A stretch of DNA of 64,000 nt from Rhynchopus sp. YZ270_cl-10 (Eukaryota; Euglenozoa; Diplonemea; Diplonemida; Diplonemidae): positions 496,001 to 560,000 of the forward strand of contig OZ037919.1 in NCBI GenBank assembly GCA_964035575.1, in the 5' to 3' direction. Positions 22,352-32,704 of the stretch are shown piece after piece; positions within the stretch are counted from its first letter, which is position 1, and each line of letters begins with the position of its first letter. The notes under the pieces are model-generated. The model was not told the origin of the DNA, made no database searches, and saw only the letters and a list, made by a program, of their open reading frames with translations. Both the position numbers and the translations under genes were made by a program.

Positions 22352-22451
22352 CCGTATTCGTAAAAATGTTCGACCGTAAAAAAGGACGAACTTCCAGAAA
22401 AATCCGGAAAAGGACGAACTTTATTACGGTCGAACATATTTACGAATACGG
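22352..22451. mobile_element. 100-bp TA-flanked MITE, copy 1
   Basis: Ends CCGTATTCGTAAAAATGTTC and mirror, almost a complete hairpin. TA on each side. Family members at 38070 and 39276. Confidence 0.85.
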
Positions 22452-22551
22452 TAATGTATAAAGAGCTGGATGTACGCGAGAGAGACATCCGTCCTGCATT
22501 TCTTATTCTTGAGTTGTTGACCAAAGTATCAGAAAACCAACAATTTTATTT

Positions 22552-22625
22552 TGTGCTTTCATCCGGATGGCTGGCATTGTATGTGGGTCAATCGGAGGTG
22601 CCTGCATCAACAACCACAGTTTTTT
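22552..22625 (+). repeat. Short repeat family B
   Basis: TGTGCTTTCATCCGGATGGC, TGGCATTGTATGTGGGTCAA, TCGGAGGTGCCTGCATC, then T's. Confidence 0.75.
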
Positions 22626-22757
22626 TTCTAAACCGACCGTTCTTTGTTTTTGGAGTGGGGTTTTTTTGTCGTGGGTAAGAGAAAAAAAAAAGAGTGCCCT
22701 TTTGATGTTATATTTTTTTCCCCCTACTAGATTTCCCCACCCGACCCAACTATGTTC

Positions 22758-22862
22758 TGCGATGAGCCCCGTTCATTTGACTGATGAAGAGGAAGGGGGA
22801 GGGCATATCAGATGTTCACTTCGAAAATGGATGTAGGGAAAAATCATGAATACCGGGGTACC
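22758..22862 (+). repeat. Short repeat family C, 5' part
   Basis: GACTGATGAAGAGGAAGGGG, CATATCAGATG, CGAAAATGGATGTAGGG, ACCGGGGTACC. The usual GAGGGC tail is missing. Confidence 0.65.
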
Positions 22863-22907
22863 ATCTTCCCTCAGCGTTGTTGATTTTATTATTAGTATTA
22901 TTGCCTC

Positions 22908-22965
22908 GCGCCCGCCGATGAGCGGTGAGGTGTTGTGTCACATTTCAACTCTTCTTTTTTTTTTT
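22908..22965 (+). repeat. Short repeat family D
   Basis: CGCCCGCCGATGAGCGGTGA, GGTGTTGTGTCACATTTCAA, CTCTTC and a T run. Confidence 0.65.
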
Positions 22966-23595
22966 GTTCCTTTTTTAATTCGCAACGAAATGTTTCAATG
23001 AAAAGGTAGGGACAACATGAGTTCAGATCCACCCCTGGTGCAGTGGTCATGAGCTAGAGTCAGCCATCAGGATGGATTTTTTGTATTTCAAGCCAAATTT
23101 TCAAATACCAGCTCTAGAACATCGAAAAGCCACACAGAGGAGTAAAACAATGTGTCTATTTTTTTTTCTGTTCTCTCCACGCAGTCTGTACAAAGGCTGT
23201 CTCCACACCAAGAGCAGAAGGGGGAACTCCCCCCCTCGTTGTTTCACGCTGTTTTAAAGCTAAAAGAAGGGGAATAGACGTCTTTTTTTTTTTTTTGTGC
23301 GAGTTTCCCCTTTTATTTTGCCCTCCACACACATACAGCATACCCCCATATTGTGTACAACAGAAGATAAAAAAACGCATTTTTTTTTTCCAAGCAACAA
23401 GGTGACTAAGCCACATTAAATTTCTGCCTTTTTTTCCCTTCCAAATAAACCCCACCTCAGATACCTTTATACACATAACCCCCCTCCTTCCCCCTCTTTC
23501 AAACTTTGCAAACTACCCTTCTTTGCAATACTACCTTCTTGGGGTTCTCACCAACCTGTTCTGTTCTCTTTCCCCCTTCTTCCCTTCCCCTTCAA

Positions 23596-24444
23596 ATGTG
23601 TCCCACTGGAAGCATCGATTTGACCCACGCAGCAGGCCTTCCTGCAGCACTCCGTAAGAGAAAGACCCCCCCTTCCTCTGTACAGAGTGCGGTGCTTGCC
23701 ACTGAGATGCCAGCTGCAGCAGCGTTGATGCTGGACCCTGCGACGGCTGCTATAGTCGAAACTACCCCGCCACCTACTATTGTCATTCATGGTGAGCCGG
23801 AGGAAGATCGGATTGCGCGGAGACAGGCTGCGAGGGTGGCGCTCCTCCGCGACTTTGGGGTGACGTACAAAAGCAGGGCGCAGCTGTCGGAGCTTCTCAG
23901 AGGGGTGTGTGGCGCGGAGGTGAATGGGAGGGGGGTGCAGTTAGCACAGATGCTTCTTGCGGCAGGGGCGAGGGTTGTGGTGGCTGCAGAGCGGATCGGT
24001 GCGTTTGATGCTAAGGAAGGGAAGTCCGCGCTTCACCTTGCGGCAGAGAAGGGCTCCTTGAAGCTGGTCGGTTTGCTCCTCCGCCAGGGCGCGTCTGTGG
24101 TAACGAAGGACTGCTATGGGCGCACACCCCTGCACTGTGCGGCGTCGGAAGGCAGGTTCGACTGTGTACGCTTTCTTGTAGAGCGTGCTAAGGCGCCATT
24201 GGATATGTTGAACCTCGCAGGGTGGTCGCCTCTGACGCAGGCGGAGCGCAGTGGGCACACAGCGTGCGCAGACTTCCTCAAGGCGCAGATGATGACCCGC
24301 AAGCATAAGCGGAAGTCGCTGCCAGCTGTGTTGGAGGCAAATGCTGCAGGATGTGGGGCAAGAAGGTCGCCAGTCTGGAGAGTGGACCGGTCGCGTTCCC
24401 GTTCAGTTGGAGCAGTCGCGGCGAATCTGGCGTTTGAGGGGTGA
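23596..24444 (+). CDS. Ankyrin-repeat protein
   Basis: 282 aa. ATG at 23596 follows a pyrimidine-rich leader; an upstream in-frame extension exists but looks like leader sequence. Three ankyrin repeats cover about 140-235: KSALHLAAEKGSLKLVGLLL, GRTPLHCAASEGRFDCVRFL and GWSPLTQAERSGHTACADFL, each with the expected helix-turn-helix spacing. The preceding VQLAQMLLAAGARV may be a degenerate fourth. The C-terminus is basic (TRKHKRKSL, RSRSRS), as in nuclear or RNA-associated proteins. Ankyrin folds bind other proteins, so the partner cannot be predicted. A GGA repeat starts at the stop codon. Confidence 0.85.
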   Translation: MCPTGSIDLTHAAGLPAALRKRKTPPSSVQSAVLATEMPAAAALMLDPATAAIVETTPPPTIVIHGEPEEDRIARRQAARVALLRDFGVTYKSRAQLSELLRGVCGAEVNGRGVQLAQMLLAAGARVVVAAERIGAFDAKEGKSALHLAAEKGSLKLVGLLLRQGASVVTKDCYGRTPLHCAASEGRFDCVRFLVERAKAPLDMLNLAGWSPLTQAERSGHTACADFLKAQMMTRKHKRKSLPAVLEANAAGCGARRSPVWRVDRSRSRSVGAVAANLAFEG

Positions 24445-24500
24445 AGTGGAGGTGGAGGAGGAGGAGGAGGAGGAGGAGGAGGAAGAGGAGGAGGAGGAGG
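24445..24500. repeat. GGA/GAGGAG microsatellite
   Basis: About 18 GGA-like triplets directly after the ankyrin stop codon, ending in an A run. Confidence 0.8.
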
Positions 24501-24840
24501 GGAAAAAAAAACTGTAAGAATTTACTTTTTTTTTGCCCACAGAGAGATGATAGTGGATGTGAGACCAAATGCTAGTGTCGATTTTTTTTTTGTCGGGTAC
24601 TAGTCTGGGTTTCTTCAGGGTTCATCTGGGTATTCTTTTTTTTTCAGAGAAAAAAAAAAAATACAATACCGCACCTTGTGTCACAATGTGAGAGATATTT
24701 GATGTTTTTTTAATTATTCTTTTCTTTTTTTCTTTCTGCGTTTTCAACTTTTTTTTTCATTCTGTCGGGTTTCTCACGACATGTTTTTTTTTTTTCTGGT
24801 GCCATGCGTCAACAGGCGCTTTGCACAACCCTATTTTCAA

Positions 24841-24888
24841 GGTGGCAAGCACATGAGGCTTAGGTTCATCTTATAAACTTTTCTTCCT
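24841..24888 (+). repeat. Short repeat family A
   Basis: GGTGGCAAGCACATGAGGCT, TAGGTTCATC, TTATAAACTTTTC. Tail intact, left arm GCAAGC. Confidence 0.75.
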
Positions 24889-25214
24889 CTTTTTTTTTTA
24901 TAGAAACAATCTCTTTGTTAACTCTTCTCTTAGGGGGGGAGGGGGCATTTTTTTTTTTTACCCCCCACCGCTTAACTCGCCTGACAACTTGATAGTTCTC
25001 TGCACTGTGTTTTCAATGAAAACAGAGTTTTCTTTTCTTTTACTGCGTCCTGAGTAAAAGTCATTACTTCACAAAGGCAATACGCACCCCTCTCTCTCTC
25101 TCTCTCTCTCTCTCGCTCTTTCTTTTCTTGTTTATTTTCTCTTTGGCAGCGTACTTAAAAAGATGCGTGTCAGAGCACGCCCAGGAATCTTTCAGGTATT
25201 CCCTGCTCTTTTAA

Positions 25215-25246
25215 GATGACCAAGCAGTGTGAGGCTTAGGTTCATC
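25215..25246 (+). repeat. Short repeat family A, split by transposons
   Basis: GATGACCAAGCAGTGTGAGG, CTTAGGTTCATC. The unit is cut by the two nested elements that follow. Its tail resumes at 26572 (TTACAAAA). Confidence 0.8.
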
Positions 25247-25917
25247 CAGGGTATTAGGGTGGTTAAAAAAACTGGTTTTGAAAACCAGTTTTTCCAAAAA
25301 CTGGTTTTCAAAAAAAAAAAAAAAACAGAGAAATCTGGAGGGGAAAAAAAAACCGACACTTTTCACCAGGCCTTTCTGTAAATGTCGTTTCCAGATTAGG
25401 GCGGACTCGATTTTTTTCCCTGCATTTTTTCCCCGCCTGGTAGAACCGTTGTTGAACCACGGGAGTGCCTTTGTGAAATGGCTGTTCCTTGATTTTTTTT
25501 TTGCCTGCGGCGCCATTTTTCATTTTTTGAACCCTTTTTTGCTCCGCAAAAAAGGGTTCGTTGAGTGGCTCTGTGGTGTAAAAAGCTAGATTTTTACACC
25601 GTACCCTCAAAATTTTTCGCCTGCGGCGCCATTTTATATTATTTTTTTGCTCCGCAAAAAAATATACCGTCCCTATGTTCCCAATGGTCAGCAGCGCCGA
25701 AAAATATTTTGAGCAAAAAACAAGCTGACCTCCCCCAATCTTGAAATCTGGATTCCTGGATAAGACACGGACCCCACCCCCGAAAAACCCGAAAAAGGTG
25801 ACTGTGTCCGTCAACGGTGGAGGTTTTCGCCGGAAAAACTAGTTTTCGCCACCCAGGAGAGAAAACCAGAAAAACCAGTTTTTTTCCGGAATTTTGGATT
25901 TTCACCCTAATACCCTG
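25247..25917. mobile_element. hAT-type non-autonomous transposon (671 bp)
   Basis: 15-bp perfect TIR CAGGGTATTAGGGTG. An 8-bp target duplication GGTTCATC (25239-25246, and 26564-26571 after the second element). CAGGG ends with an 8-bp duplication are the hAT signature. Interior: two CCTGCGGCGCCATTTT / GCTCCGCAAAAAA modules, no transposase. The left 107 bp are nearly identical to 62604-62710. Confidence 0.9.
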
Positions 25918-25921
25918 GGTT

Positions 25922-26559
25922 CAGGGCACTAGCTAGGTGCTTTTTTGCGGTTTCAAAACCGCAAAAACCCGGTTTTGCGGTTTGGCGGAAAAAAAAAAAA
26001 AAAACGGAAAATCTCAGGGCAGAAGAAAAAAAAATGTGGGGGGTTTTGGGCACTGTCGGGGCTACCTCGCCCGACCCCCAGATGACTGGCATGATAGAAC
26101 CTTAATTTTTTTCTGCTCGCTGCGCTCACGGAAGTACACCCCAAAAAAATTTCCGCTCGCTTCGGTCGCGGAGTTAACCCATATTTTTTTTTGCCTGCGG
26201 CGCCATTTTCCTTTTTTGCTTCGCAAAAAAGGGGTTTGTTGAGTGACTCTGGTAAAACCGGCATCTTTACACCGTACCCTAAAGAAGAGTATGTGCGAAC
26301 GTCGGAAGCTGTGCAGACCATGCGACAACACATGCTCACGCACAGAAGCATTCTGATACATGCAATGAAGTTGGCAGGAGATTACACCACGGGTCAGTCG
26401 GGTTTAGCCCCGTACAAAATGCCCTGTAAATGACCCCTTCCCAAAATCTCCCCGCCCCTCATTCGTGTGTTTTCCCTTAGTTTGTCGCCGCGCGAAATTT
26501 TTTTTTGAAACCGCAAAACCGCAAAAAAACGGGGAAAAAAAAGTCTAGCTAGTGCCCTG
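25922..26559. mobile_element. Second hAT-type transposon inserted at the first one's edge (638 bp)
   Basis: TIR CAGGGCACTAGCTAG, perfect over 15 bp. Target duplication CCTGGGTT at 25914-25921 and 26560-26567 spans the last four bases of the first element and four bases of its target, so this element arrived later. Interior with GCTCGCTGCGCTC and CCTGCGGCGCC motifs; no transposase. Confidence 0.9.
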
Positions 26560-26607
26560 CCTGGGTTCATCTTACAAAAAAAAAAAAAATTCTTTTTGTG
26601 GTTCACG

Positions 26608-26709
26608 GTGGAGTCCGCCCAAAATGAGCAGACCCTTTTGGGCGTGCTCTTTATGCCCTCCGCGAAAGAGTCTGCCCAAAAGGGTCCGCTCATTTTGGGC
26701 GGACTCCAC
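26608..26709. repeat. Foldback element, 102 bp
   Basis: GTGGAGTCCGCCCAAAATGAG and GACCCTTTTGGGC are mirrored at the right. The loop is about 25 bases. No target duplication found. Confidence 0.8.
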
Positions 26710-26922
26710 CCTTTTGAAAGCAGTGTTGTTTTTTGTGTAGTTCCCACGCGAGGAACAAAATGCCCAAAAAAAATGTGTGGTTTATCTGTGTGTTTGTGAT
26801 TTCTCTCCCTCTCTCCAGCTTCCCCAAACCCAACATGTCTCTTGCCTACGCCTGGTATTTGATTTTTTTTCTTCTTCTTTTTTCTTTGTATCCATGATGC
26901 GGGTTGAGTTTAAATTTTCTAA

Positions 26923-26970
26923 GGTGACTAAGCACATGAGGCTTAGGGTCATCTTATAAACTATTCTTTA
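26923..26970 (+). repeat. Short repeat family A
   Basis: GGTGACTAAGCACATGAGGC, TTAGGGTCATC, TTATAAACTATTC. Full hairpin CTAAGC/GCTTAG. Confidence 0.85.
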
Positions 26971-27321
26971 AACCGCATTATCGTTTGTTTTTTCTTCAGG
27001 ACCTTTGTTCTTTTTTTTAATTTTCTTTGAAGAATTTGCTCCAGAGGCTTTGCGCTGCGTTTAAAAAAAAACACACACCCTCTTTTTTGTTGATTTTTTA
27101 TTTTGCGATAACAATTGTGATCAATCTGACTTGCGCACAAGAGAGGCTTGGTTCAACCAGACAAAAAAAAAAAACAATTTTTTTTCTCTCTTTTGAAAAG
27201 ATGGCGAAAAAAGGTACAAGACAATAGCTTTAAGCGGGGGGGAGAGGGGGGGGGGTACATGTAACAAACCCCTCCCTCAGAAGACGCCTGGTTTCCCTTT
27301 CATTTTTTTTTTTTTTATGTC

Positions 27322-27368
27322 AGTGCCTGCGTCCCAGAGGCGTTTGCACTATCAACTTCACTTTTATG
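27322..27368 (+). repeat. Short repeat family E, best copy
   Basis: AGTGCCTGCGTCCCAGAGGC, GTTTGCACTATCAACTTCAC, T's. GTGC/GCAC and GCCT/AGGC can pair. Confidence 0.75.
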
Positions 27369-27993
27369 TTTGTGAAAATGTGACAAAAGAAAAATATACA
27401 CGAAACCCCCACGCAAGTGGGGCACAACCCAAACCCTTCAGGTCCCATCAAAAGAGGGGGGGTATGTCATCTACTTAATGTAACCTGAAATAAAACCACT
27501 GTCAATTTTTGCATTGAAAAGGGGGAAAAAAAAAATGCTTTTATTGCTTGTACCGAAGAAGAAGGGGTCTGCATACAAAAATGGATGTTGCGTAGATGTG
27601 GCCTACACAATTAAAGAGGTCTGCCCCAACGGTGATAATTATATTTTTAAAAAAATAGGAGGTGTTTTTTTTTTAGTCGTTTTGGGCGGATAGCGTTTTT
27701 CTTTTTTTAATTTGCCTTTTTTTTTTTTTTGTTGTTGTTTTCTTTTATTCTCTTCTTTCTTGTATTGTTGGGTCATCTGAAAAAGGGGGGGATGAAGTCT
27801 TTTTTTGTCACTAACACAGGGTCTCACAGCGTCTCCCTCCTATCAGGTAGCCCTTTTCAGATGACCCAATTGTAGAATGCCTTAAAATACAATACCGCCG
27901 ATTTGAGCTATGGAAAACTGACTGCATTTTTCCGTTCCATTATTTTTTCAAGGTAAGGGTATTGTACTATCCCCACAAAGGTTATTTTCTTAA

Positions 27994-28040
27994 GGTGACT
28001 AAGCACGAGAGGCTTAGGTTCATCTTATAAACTTTTCTTT
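27994..28040 (+). repeat. Short repeat family A, best copy
   Basis: GGTGACTAAGCACGAGAGGC, TTAGGTTCATC, TTATAAACTTTTC, followed by TTTTC repeats ending in CAG at 28060, which looks like a splice acceptor. Confidence 0.85.
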
Positions 28041-28476
28041 TCTTTTCTTTTCTTTTCAGGTGGCTGCAATCACATCTGTGACTAGTAGGCTAACAAAATC
28101 AAACGAAATTATTGCAGGGTGGACCAAAGCGCACAGAGGTGGTTTTGGGTTCACCATACAAAAAAAAAAAATCCGCCCCTTTTCTTTCCCAGATTTTATT
28201 TATGTTTTTTTTTTCATTTCTAGACTGTATGGCATGCGAGTTCTCTTGGTGGAGGCTCATATATTTTCAGCCCTTCTCCCGCTTCTTATATTTCTTATTC
28301 GTGGTGTTACCGATCTGCTGTCGGGGACATGTCAACGACATGTCAAGGACATGTCAATATAGGGGGTGTGTCATTTTTCCCTGTAAACCTTGTGTCAACG
28401 ACATGTCAAGGACCTGTCAATATGGGCCCTTTCGGGAACACCAATTCGGTAAAGTAAAATAACGATTGTGATCAAA

Positions 28477-28525
28477 GGTGAATAAGCACAGAAACGATTA
28501 AGGTGCATCCTTTTAACTTCTCTTC
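28477..28525 (+). repeat. Short repeat family A, diverged
   Basis: Preceded by AACGATTGTGATCAAA; then GGTGAATAAGCACAG and AAGGTGCATCC, with a TTAACTTCTC tail. Confidence 0.6.
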
Positions 28526-28529
28526 AAGG

Positions 28530-28572
28530 TACACTGTCACGAGAGGGCGTTGTATTTTCAACTCTACTTTCT
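28530..28572 (+). repeat. Short repeat family C, 3' part
   Basis: GGTACACTGTCACGAGAGGG, CGTTGTATTTTCAACTC. It abuts a family A unit, as at 9719-9836. Confidence 0.7.
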
Positions 28573-29054
28573 TTTCTGTTTTTACTCCATATTTTCTTTC
28601 ACAGAATTTATTCTTTCGAGGGGTTTAAAAACAATTTTTCGCACTCACCTTTCAAATTCTCCCCCAAGCCTTTTTGTGTCCTTTCTTTCTTTTGTTTTCA
28701 ATATATTTTGTTAAAACAGCTGGTTCCCTTGCCAGTTATTTTTTTTTTGTGAGACAAACTGGATACACAAATGGGGTGGTTTTGTTTTTGTTTTTTGTTG
28801 TGTGAGCTTCATTGATGCGTATGGGTTAACCCATATAACACAATATTTTGGTGTTGTGAGAGAGGTGTCCGGGTTTGTGTGTGTGCATCTTTTCCTCTTT
28901 TGTGTACTTCTTGTTTCACTTTCTTATTCAACGCAAAAAGGCAGTTTCTCGCCGTGAACGGTGAGTGAATTTTCCCCCCCCCGCGTCAAGATTCATATGT
29001 TCCCTTCCTTTTACCCTCCCCTTTTCAATTTTCAATTTTTCCTTTTCAATTCCT

Positions 29055-29102
29055 GGTGACGAAGTACAGAGAGGCTTAGGATCATCTCATAAGCTTTTCT
29101 TA
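29055..29102 (+). repeat. Short repeat family A
   Basis: GGTGACGAAGTACAGAGAGG, CTTAGGATCATC, TCATAAGCTTTTC. Confidence 0.7.
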
Positions 29103-29154
29103 CTTTTTGAGATATGCGGGGTTCTTTTCAAAAAAAAATATTCCCACCCCTGTT

Positions 29155-29222
29155 ACCAAGTCCTAGGCTGGACGTTAAATTGCTATCCAGTGATCCCTTT
29201 TGTGGCTCCTGAAACTCTATAA
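29155..29222 (+). repeat. Repeat family H
   Basis: AAGTCCTAGGCTGGACGTTA and GGCTCCTGAAACTCTATAA; partner of the copy at 13716. Confidence 0.65.
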
Positions 29223-29545
29223 AAGGTATACCTGAGGGGTTGAAAGGTGCTGGGGACGGGCTTCCACATACAGTGGAAAGGCAGTAGTGGGGAAAATGGT
29301 TAGGTGGTCGCCGTAATGGCAAAACCACTCCCAAACGGAAAGAAACGGCACCGCAGATATCATGATGGATATCTGGCTTTCCTCGTGGAGCTTCCGCAGC
29401 AGTAAGAAGCGAGGAAAGTCATCACAGTAAAAAAAAAAGGGGGTAAGGACATTCTGGTACCCCCAGGTTTGACTTTTGGATAATTCAAACCCACAAGGTT
29501 TCGATAAAGACAATTCAGACCCACAAGGTTTACGATAGTGAAAAA

Positions 29546-29605
29546 GAGTACAGACCCTAGGTTCCCCAAGCGGGTCCTTCGGTGATTGTCGACAACGAAA
29601 ATAAA
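29546..29605 (+). repeat. Short repeat family F
   Basis: GAGTACAGACCCTAGGTTCC, GGTCCTTCGGTGATTGTCGA, CAACGAAAAT. Confidence 0.65.
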
Positions 29606-29832
29606 AAAATATTGGTGTCTGTGCTTGGTTCACACTTCGTTTCTCTAAATTGTGTTATCTTTTTTAAAGACGTTTTTTTTTTTTTTTTATTTATCTGATT
29701 TGTGTGTAATACCCTTTCAAATGCGTTCTGTTCGAGTTGGAAGATTATGAATCTATTCATTTATCCACTTAAGTGAACGTACATTTGGTTGCGTCAAAAA
29801 ACACAACCTGAGAGAACCAACCATTTTTTCGT

Positions 29833-29905
29833 GTGCTTTCATCCTGATGGCTGGCATCGTACGTCAGTCGGAGGTGTCTGTATTCATAACTCCACTTTTT
29901 TTTGC
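29833..29905 (+). repeat. Short repeat family B
   Basis: GTGCTTTCATCCTGATGGCT, GGCATCGTACGTCAGTCGGA, GGTGTCTGTATTCATAACTC. Confidence 0.7.
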
Positions 29906-30366
29906 AAGCTGCCAGCTAGAGAGACGTGCTCTCTTGTTCTTTTCAGCTTCACCCCCTTTTTTTTCCCCCTCTTCGAATCCTGTTCACGAGAAAGGAGAGT
30001 GGTAGATTTCAAATTTTCTTTTCTTTTCTTTTCTCTTTGCAAACCCATAAACCCGCAAACACGGGTTTGCGAGTTTATGTTGAAATACTTTTTTCACATA
30101 TGAGAACTGTTTCACGCCCACCGACTTGCACTTCCCAACAGAACCTATCTATTGAAAGGTCTGAGGGGCTGCATGCCTTTCATCCCACGACCACAGTACA
30201 TGCCCAACCCTTTGTAGTGCATAGGTAATTAAATATCCCAACCCATACCACAGAAATTGGGTTTTTTGAAAACCAAAAAAAAAAAAAAAAAAAAAAAGGG
30301 AAAAAAAAAATTATGGCTGTGAATATATCAGGCCATGTATCCCCCTTCCCCCACCTTTTGTTTTTG

Positions 30367-30412
30367 AGGTACACTTGTCATGAGAGGGCTTTGTATTTCA
30401 CATCAAATTTTT
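30367..30412 (+). repeat. Short repeat family C, 3' part
   Basis: AGGTACACTTGTCATGAGAG, GGCTTTGTATTTCACATC, T's. Confidence 0.7.
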
Positions 30413-30539
30413 TGTGTTTTGCATTCTCGTTTTTTTTTTTTTTTTGTATTCTTGCATTTTAAACAAAGCAAAGACCGGTTTTGTTTTTGAAGGTATCTAT
30501 TAGTGGTCTGAGCACTGAGATGAGAGGAGTTTAAAAAAT

Positions 30540-30612
30540 TGGAAAGTGGAGATTGCGACAACTGTGTCAACACAACCGAGGCAACTACACTAATCCAACA
30601 ATTTTTCAAAAA
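30540..30612 (+). repeat. Short repeat family G, long form
   Basis: AAAGTGGAGATTGCGACAAC, TGTGTCAACACAACCGAGGC, AACTACACTAATCCAACAAT, then A's. Similar units at 37560, 40938, 42124 and, inside the Rpt1 intron, 55178-55225. Confidence 0.7.
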
Positions 30613-30720
30613 AAAAAAAACAAGTAATTGCTATCGGAAAAAAAACGGGGTGTGATGTGGAACTCCATCCTGTAGAAATAATCTACAACACGCCCAGCAT
30701 TCTGCTCTTCTGCAGGTATG

Positions 30721-30965
30721 CTAACGCTCTTCGTACGCTGCCAGACCCACTGGGACGCCAGCATCTGAAACGTTCAAGAAGGGGGGCTGTCCTCTTCGTC
30801 CAGCACCATCTGCTCGATAGCGTTGTTGGACGCCCGCTCGGCAGGCTCGGCGTGGTCCAGCTCGTTTTTGTCCACAGGCTCCCCACATTGTCGTCGTCGT
30901 TGGAGCAGTGCGGAAGGAACACAGAATGCACAGACTACAACACATCGATCACACCAGGCGCATCA
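30721..30965 (-). pseudogene. Possible gene remnant with a one-base frame change
   Basis: On the minus strand the frame VDKNELDHAEPAER, then ASNNAIEQMVLDEEDSP, has strong coding character but hits a stop soon after a six-base C run (30781-30786). One base over, the sequence continues as PFLNVSDAGVPVGLAAYEER to a TAG at 30721-30723. Either the run lost a base (a decayed gene) or it is a sequencing error. Its 5' limit is unclear, and no family is recognised. It would be the only minus-strand gene in the window. Confidence 0.4.
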
Positions 30966-31539
30966 GCACCTCCAGCAAATCGCCAGGATGCTACGGTGGT
31001 TTCGAAAATCGCGCGGAGTTTTCCACAGCACACCCCGCATTTTTCTTAGCAATTACTTGTCCTTGTTGTTATTGTTGTTTTCAACCACCTTCCTTCAACC
31101 CTCGTAGGATCAGTTGTTATTTTTTTCGCGAAAACATGAAATTACACATTTCAAGAGAACAAATTTAAAAGGGTCCTTATTTGCATTTTTGGGCTCCGCC
31201 CGTGCAGTGGTGGGGTCAATCTCGAAAATTGGACAATTTTTTGACCACTTAAATTTTGAGAAATATGAGCCCGGTTGCTTATACGTGGAGCCCATTTTCG
31301 GCTAAAATTTTCCTCAAAATCTGGTTTTGTAAAATTGACCCTTTACTCCCCCCCCACATCGATTTCAATACTATACCTTACTTCACCTACGGTTGCCCTT
31401 ACAGGGGGGTGAAGGAAGGTAAGTTGAAAAAATAATAATTGAAATTCATCAGCCTTCGGGCGACTTTGTTGTACAGAACCCGTCCTCGGACAGGGTGATT
31501 GTCGAAACTATAAAAATGCGGTGACCTAAAAATTTTTTG

Positions 31540-31572
31540 TATAGTGAAGCACACTCTAGGGTGGCTAATGCA
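31540..31572 (+). repeat. Short repeat family G, truncated
   Basis: TATAGTGAAGCACACTCTAG, GGTGGCTA; the same variant as 40875-40925, cut off before CTACACTAA. Confidence 0.55.
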
Positions 31573-31975
31573 AACCCCTTCAATCAGGCTACACCAATGC
31601 AACTAAGTGTTCAAACAACATAATGTGAAGACGCTCTGTCTACACAGTGATTGTTTCGAACAATCATTCGATCCAAGCGTGGATGATTGTCGGAAAACAG
31701 CACAAAAAGAAGAAAAAGTAAAAAGGGGGGGAAACAAAATCTGAACATAATCCAAATCTCTTCAATTCGCCTACACCCTCTCCGAGGCAAAAGTGCCCAC
31801 AGGCAATGTTTGGAGAGAACCTTGCTTCAGGGGTATCGTGGAAACAAAGAAAAAAAAGAACAAATGGAACTTCAAAACGTATTTTTACCTATATTTTCAT
31901 CTCCTTCATTCTCTTTGATAGCAAAAAAAGAAAAGAAAAAAAAGAGAACAATTTCCTTCTTTTAGTGTCTTTTTC

Positions 31976-32035
31976 CGTCCGCCGATTGAACGGTGAGGCG
32001 TTTTTTTTTTTGTGTACTTTCTCTTTTTTTTTTGT
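31976..32035 (+). repeat. Short repeat family D
   Basis: CGTCCGCCGATTGAACGGTG, AGGCG, T run, GTGTACTTTCTC. Confidence 0.65.
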
Positions 32036-32235
32036 TATTTTTAATTTAGTACTTATATTCCAGCTGTGCTTATCCTCTTCCGTTAGGCAGAACCAACCGG
32101 CATACTTGAATTTAACATTTTTTTTTTGTATCGTGCTTTCTGACCGGAAAGCATCCGAAATAATTAGTTTTGCTTTTTTTTTGTTGTTTTGTACATTCCC
32201 CCTTTCTCCTTTTAGTTAATATCGATTGTGATCAA

Positions 32236-32278
32236 GGTGACTAAGTCGGAGAGGCTTAGGTTCATCTCAATAACTTTA
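32236..32278 (+). repeat. Short repeat family A
   Basis: Preceded by ATCGATTGTGATCAA; GGTGACTAAGTCGGAGAGGC, TTAGGTTCATC, TCAATAAC. Confidence 0.75.
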
Positions 32279-32435
32279 ATAACCCATCTTATTTGGAACT
32301 TGGCATGTCTGGGCATGCAAGGTTTCTTACCATTTTTTTTACAAATAAAATAAAATTCTGTTTTATTTATGCATGCACCCGCCTTGTGGTGGTCTGCATG
32401 TAATATACATTACTCACTTTATTCGACACTTTAGT

Positions 32436-32478
32436 GGTGACTAAGCACAAGAGAGGCTTAGGTTCATCTTATAAAAAA
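32436..32478 (+). repeat. Short repeat family A
   Basis: GGTGACTAAGCACAAGAGAG, GCTTAGGTTCATC, TTATAAAA. Full hairpin. Confidence 0.8.
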
Positions 32479-32704
32479 TTTCTGATTCTGTCTCCACGAC
32501 TGCCCAGTGTGCAACGTCCATTTCCTTGCTAAAGGAAATGGGTGCACGCTTCAAAGTTACTTCGTCGAACAGACACTTAGACCCTTTTTGTATTTGTTTT
32601 CTCTTCAAAATTCTATCATAAAAAAGTGGACATTTTTTGAAAAAAGAAAATGGTCCCTCTACTCAGGGAAGGTATATAAAACATTTTGGCGGACATTGTC
32701 CGAC

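Larger units (their letters stand above)
20098..23595. other. Repeat-filled spacer before the ankyrin gene
   Basis: 20820-21150 has three copies of GCGAAGCCACGGTACGCAAC with CATTTCTAAAA tails. Parts of this match, inverted, the interior of the 46.5-kb element near 48400-48515. 21424-21490 carries the GCGCCGCAGGC module. Further right are AT arrays, a small MITE, and B, C and D repeats. No gene seen. Confidence 0.55.
24501..25246. other. T-rich spacer with TC microsatellite
   Basis: T tracts throughout; a TC dinucleotide run at 25091-25116. No gene seen. Confidence 0.5.
26710..30680. other. Gene-free spacer with short repeats
   Basis: Dense T/A homopolymers and many family A, B, C, E, F and H copies. 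28318-28440 has several GACATGTCAA units (ACGACATGTCAAGGAC twice). No protein domain found on either strand. Confidence 0.55.
30966..32700. other. Gene-free spacer
   Basis: Low-complexity A/T blocks with F, G, D and A repeat units. Nothing else recognised. Confidence 0.5.

Noticed and set aside
25278-26747. Many 80-170 codon frames on both strands of the hAT-type elements
   Set aside because: No transposase motif; frames follow the inverted repeats and homopolymers.
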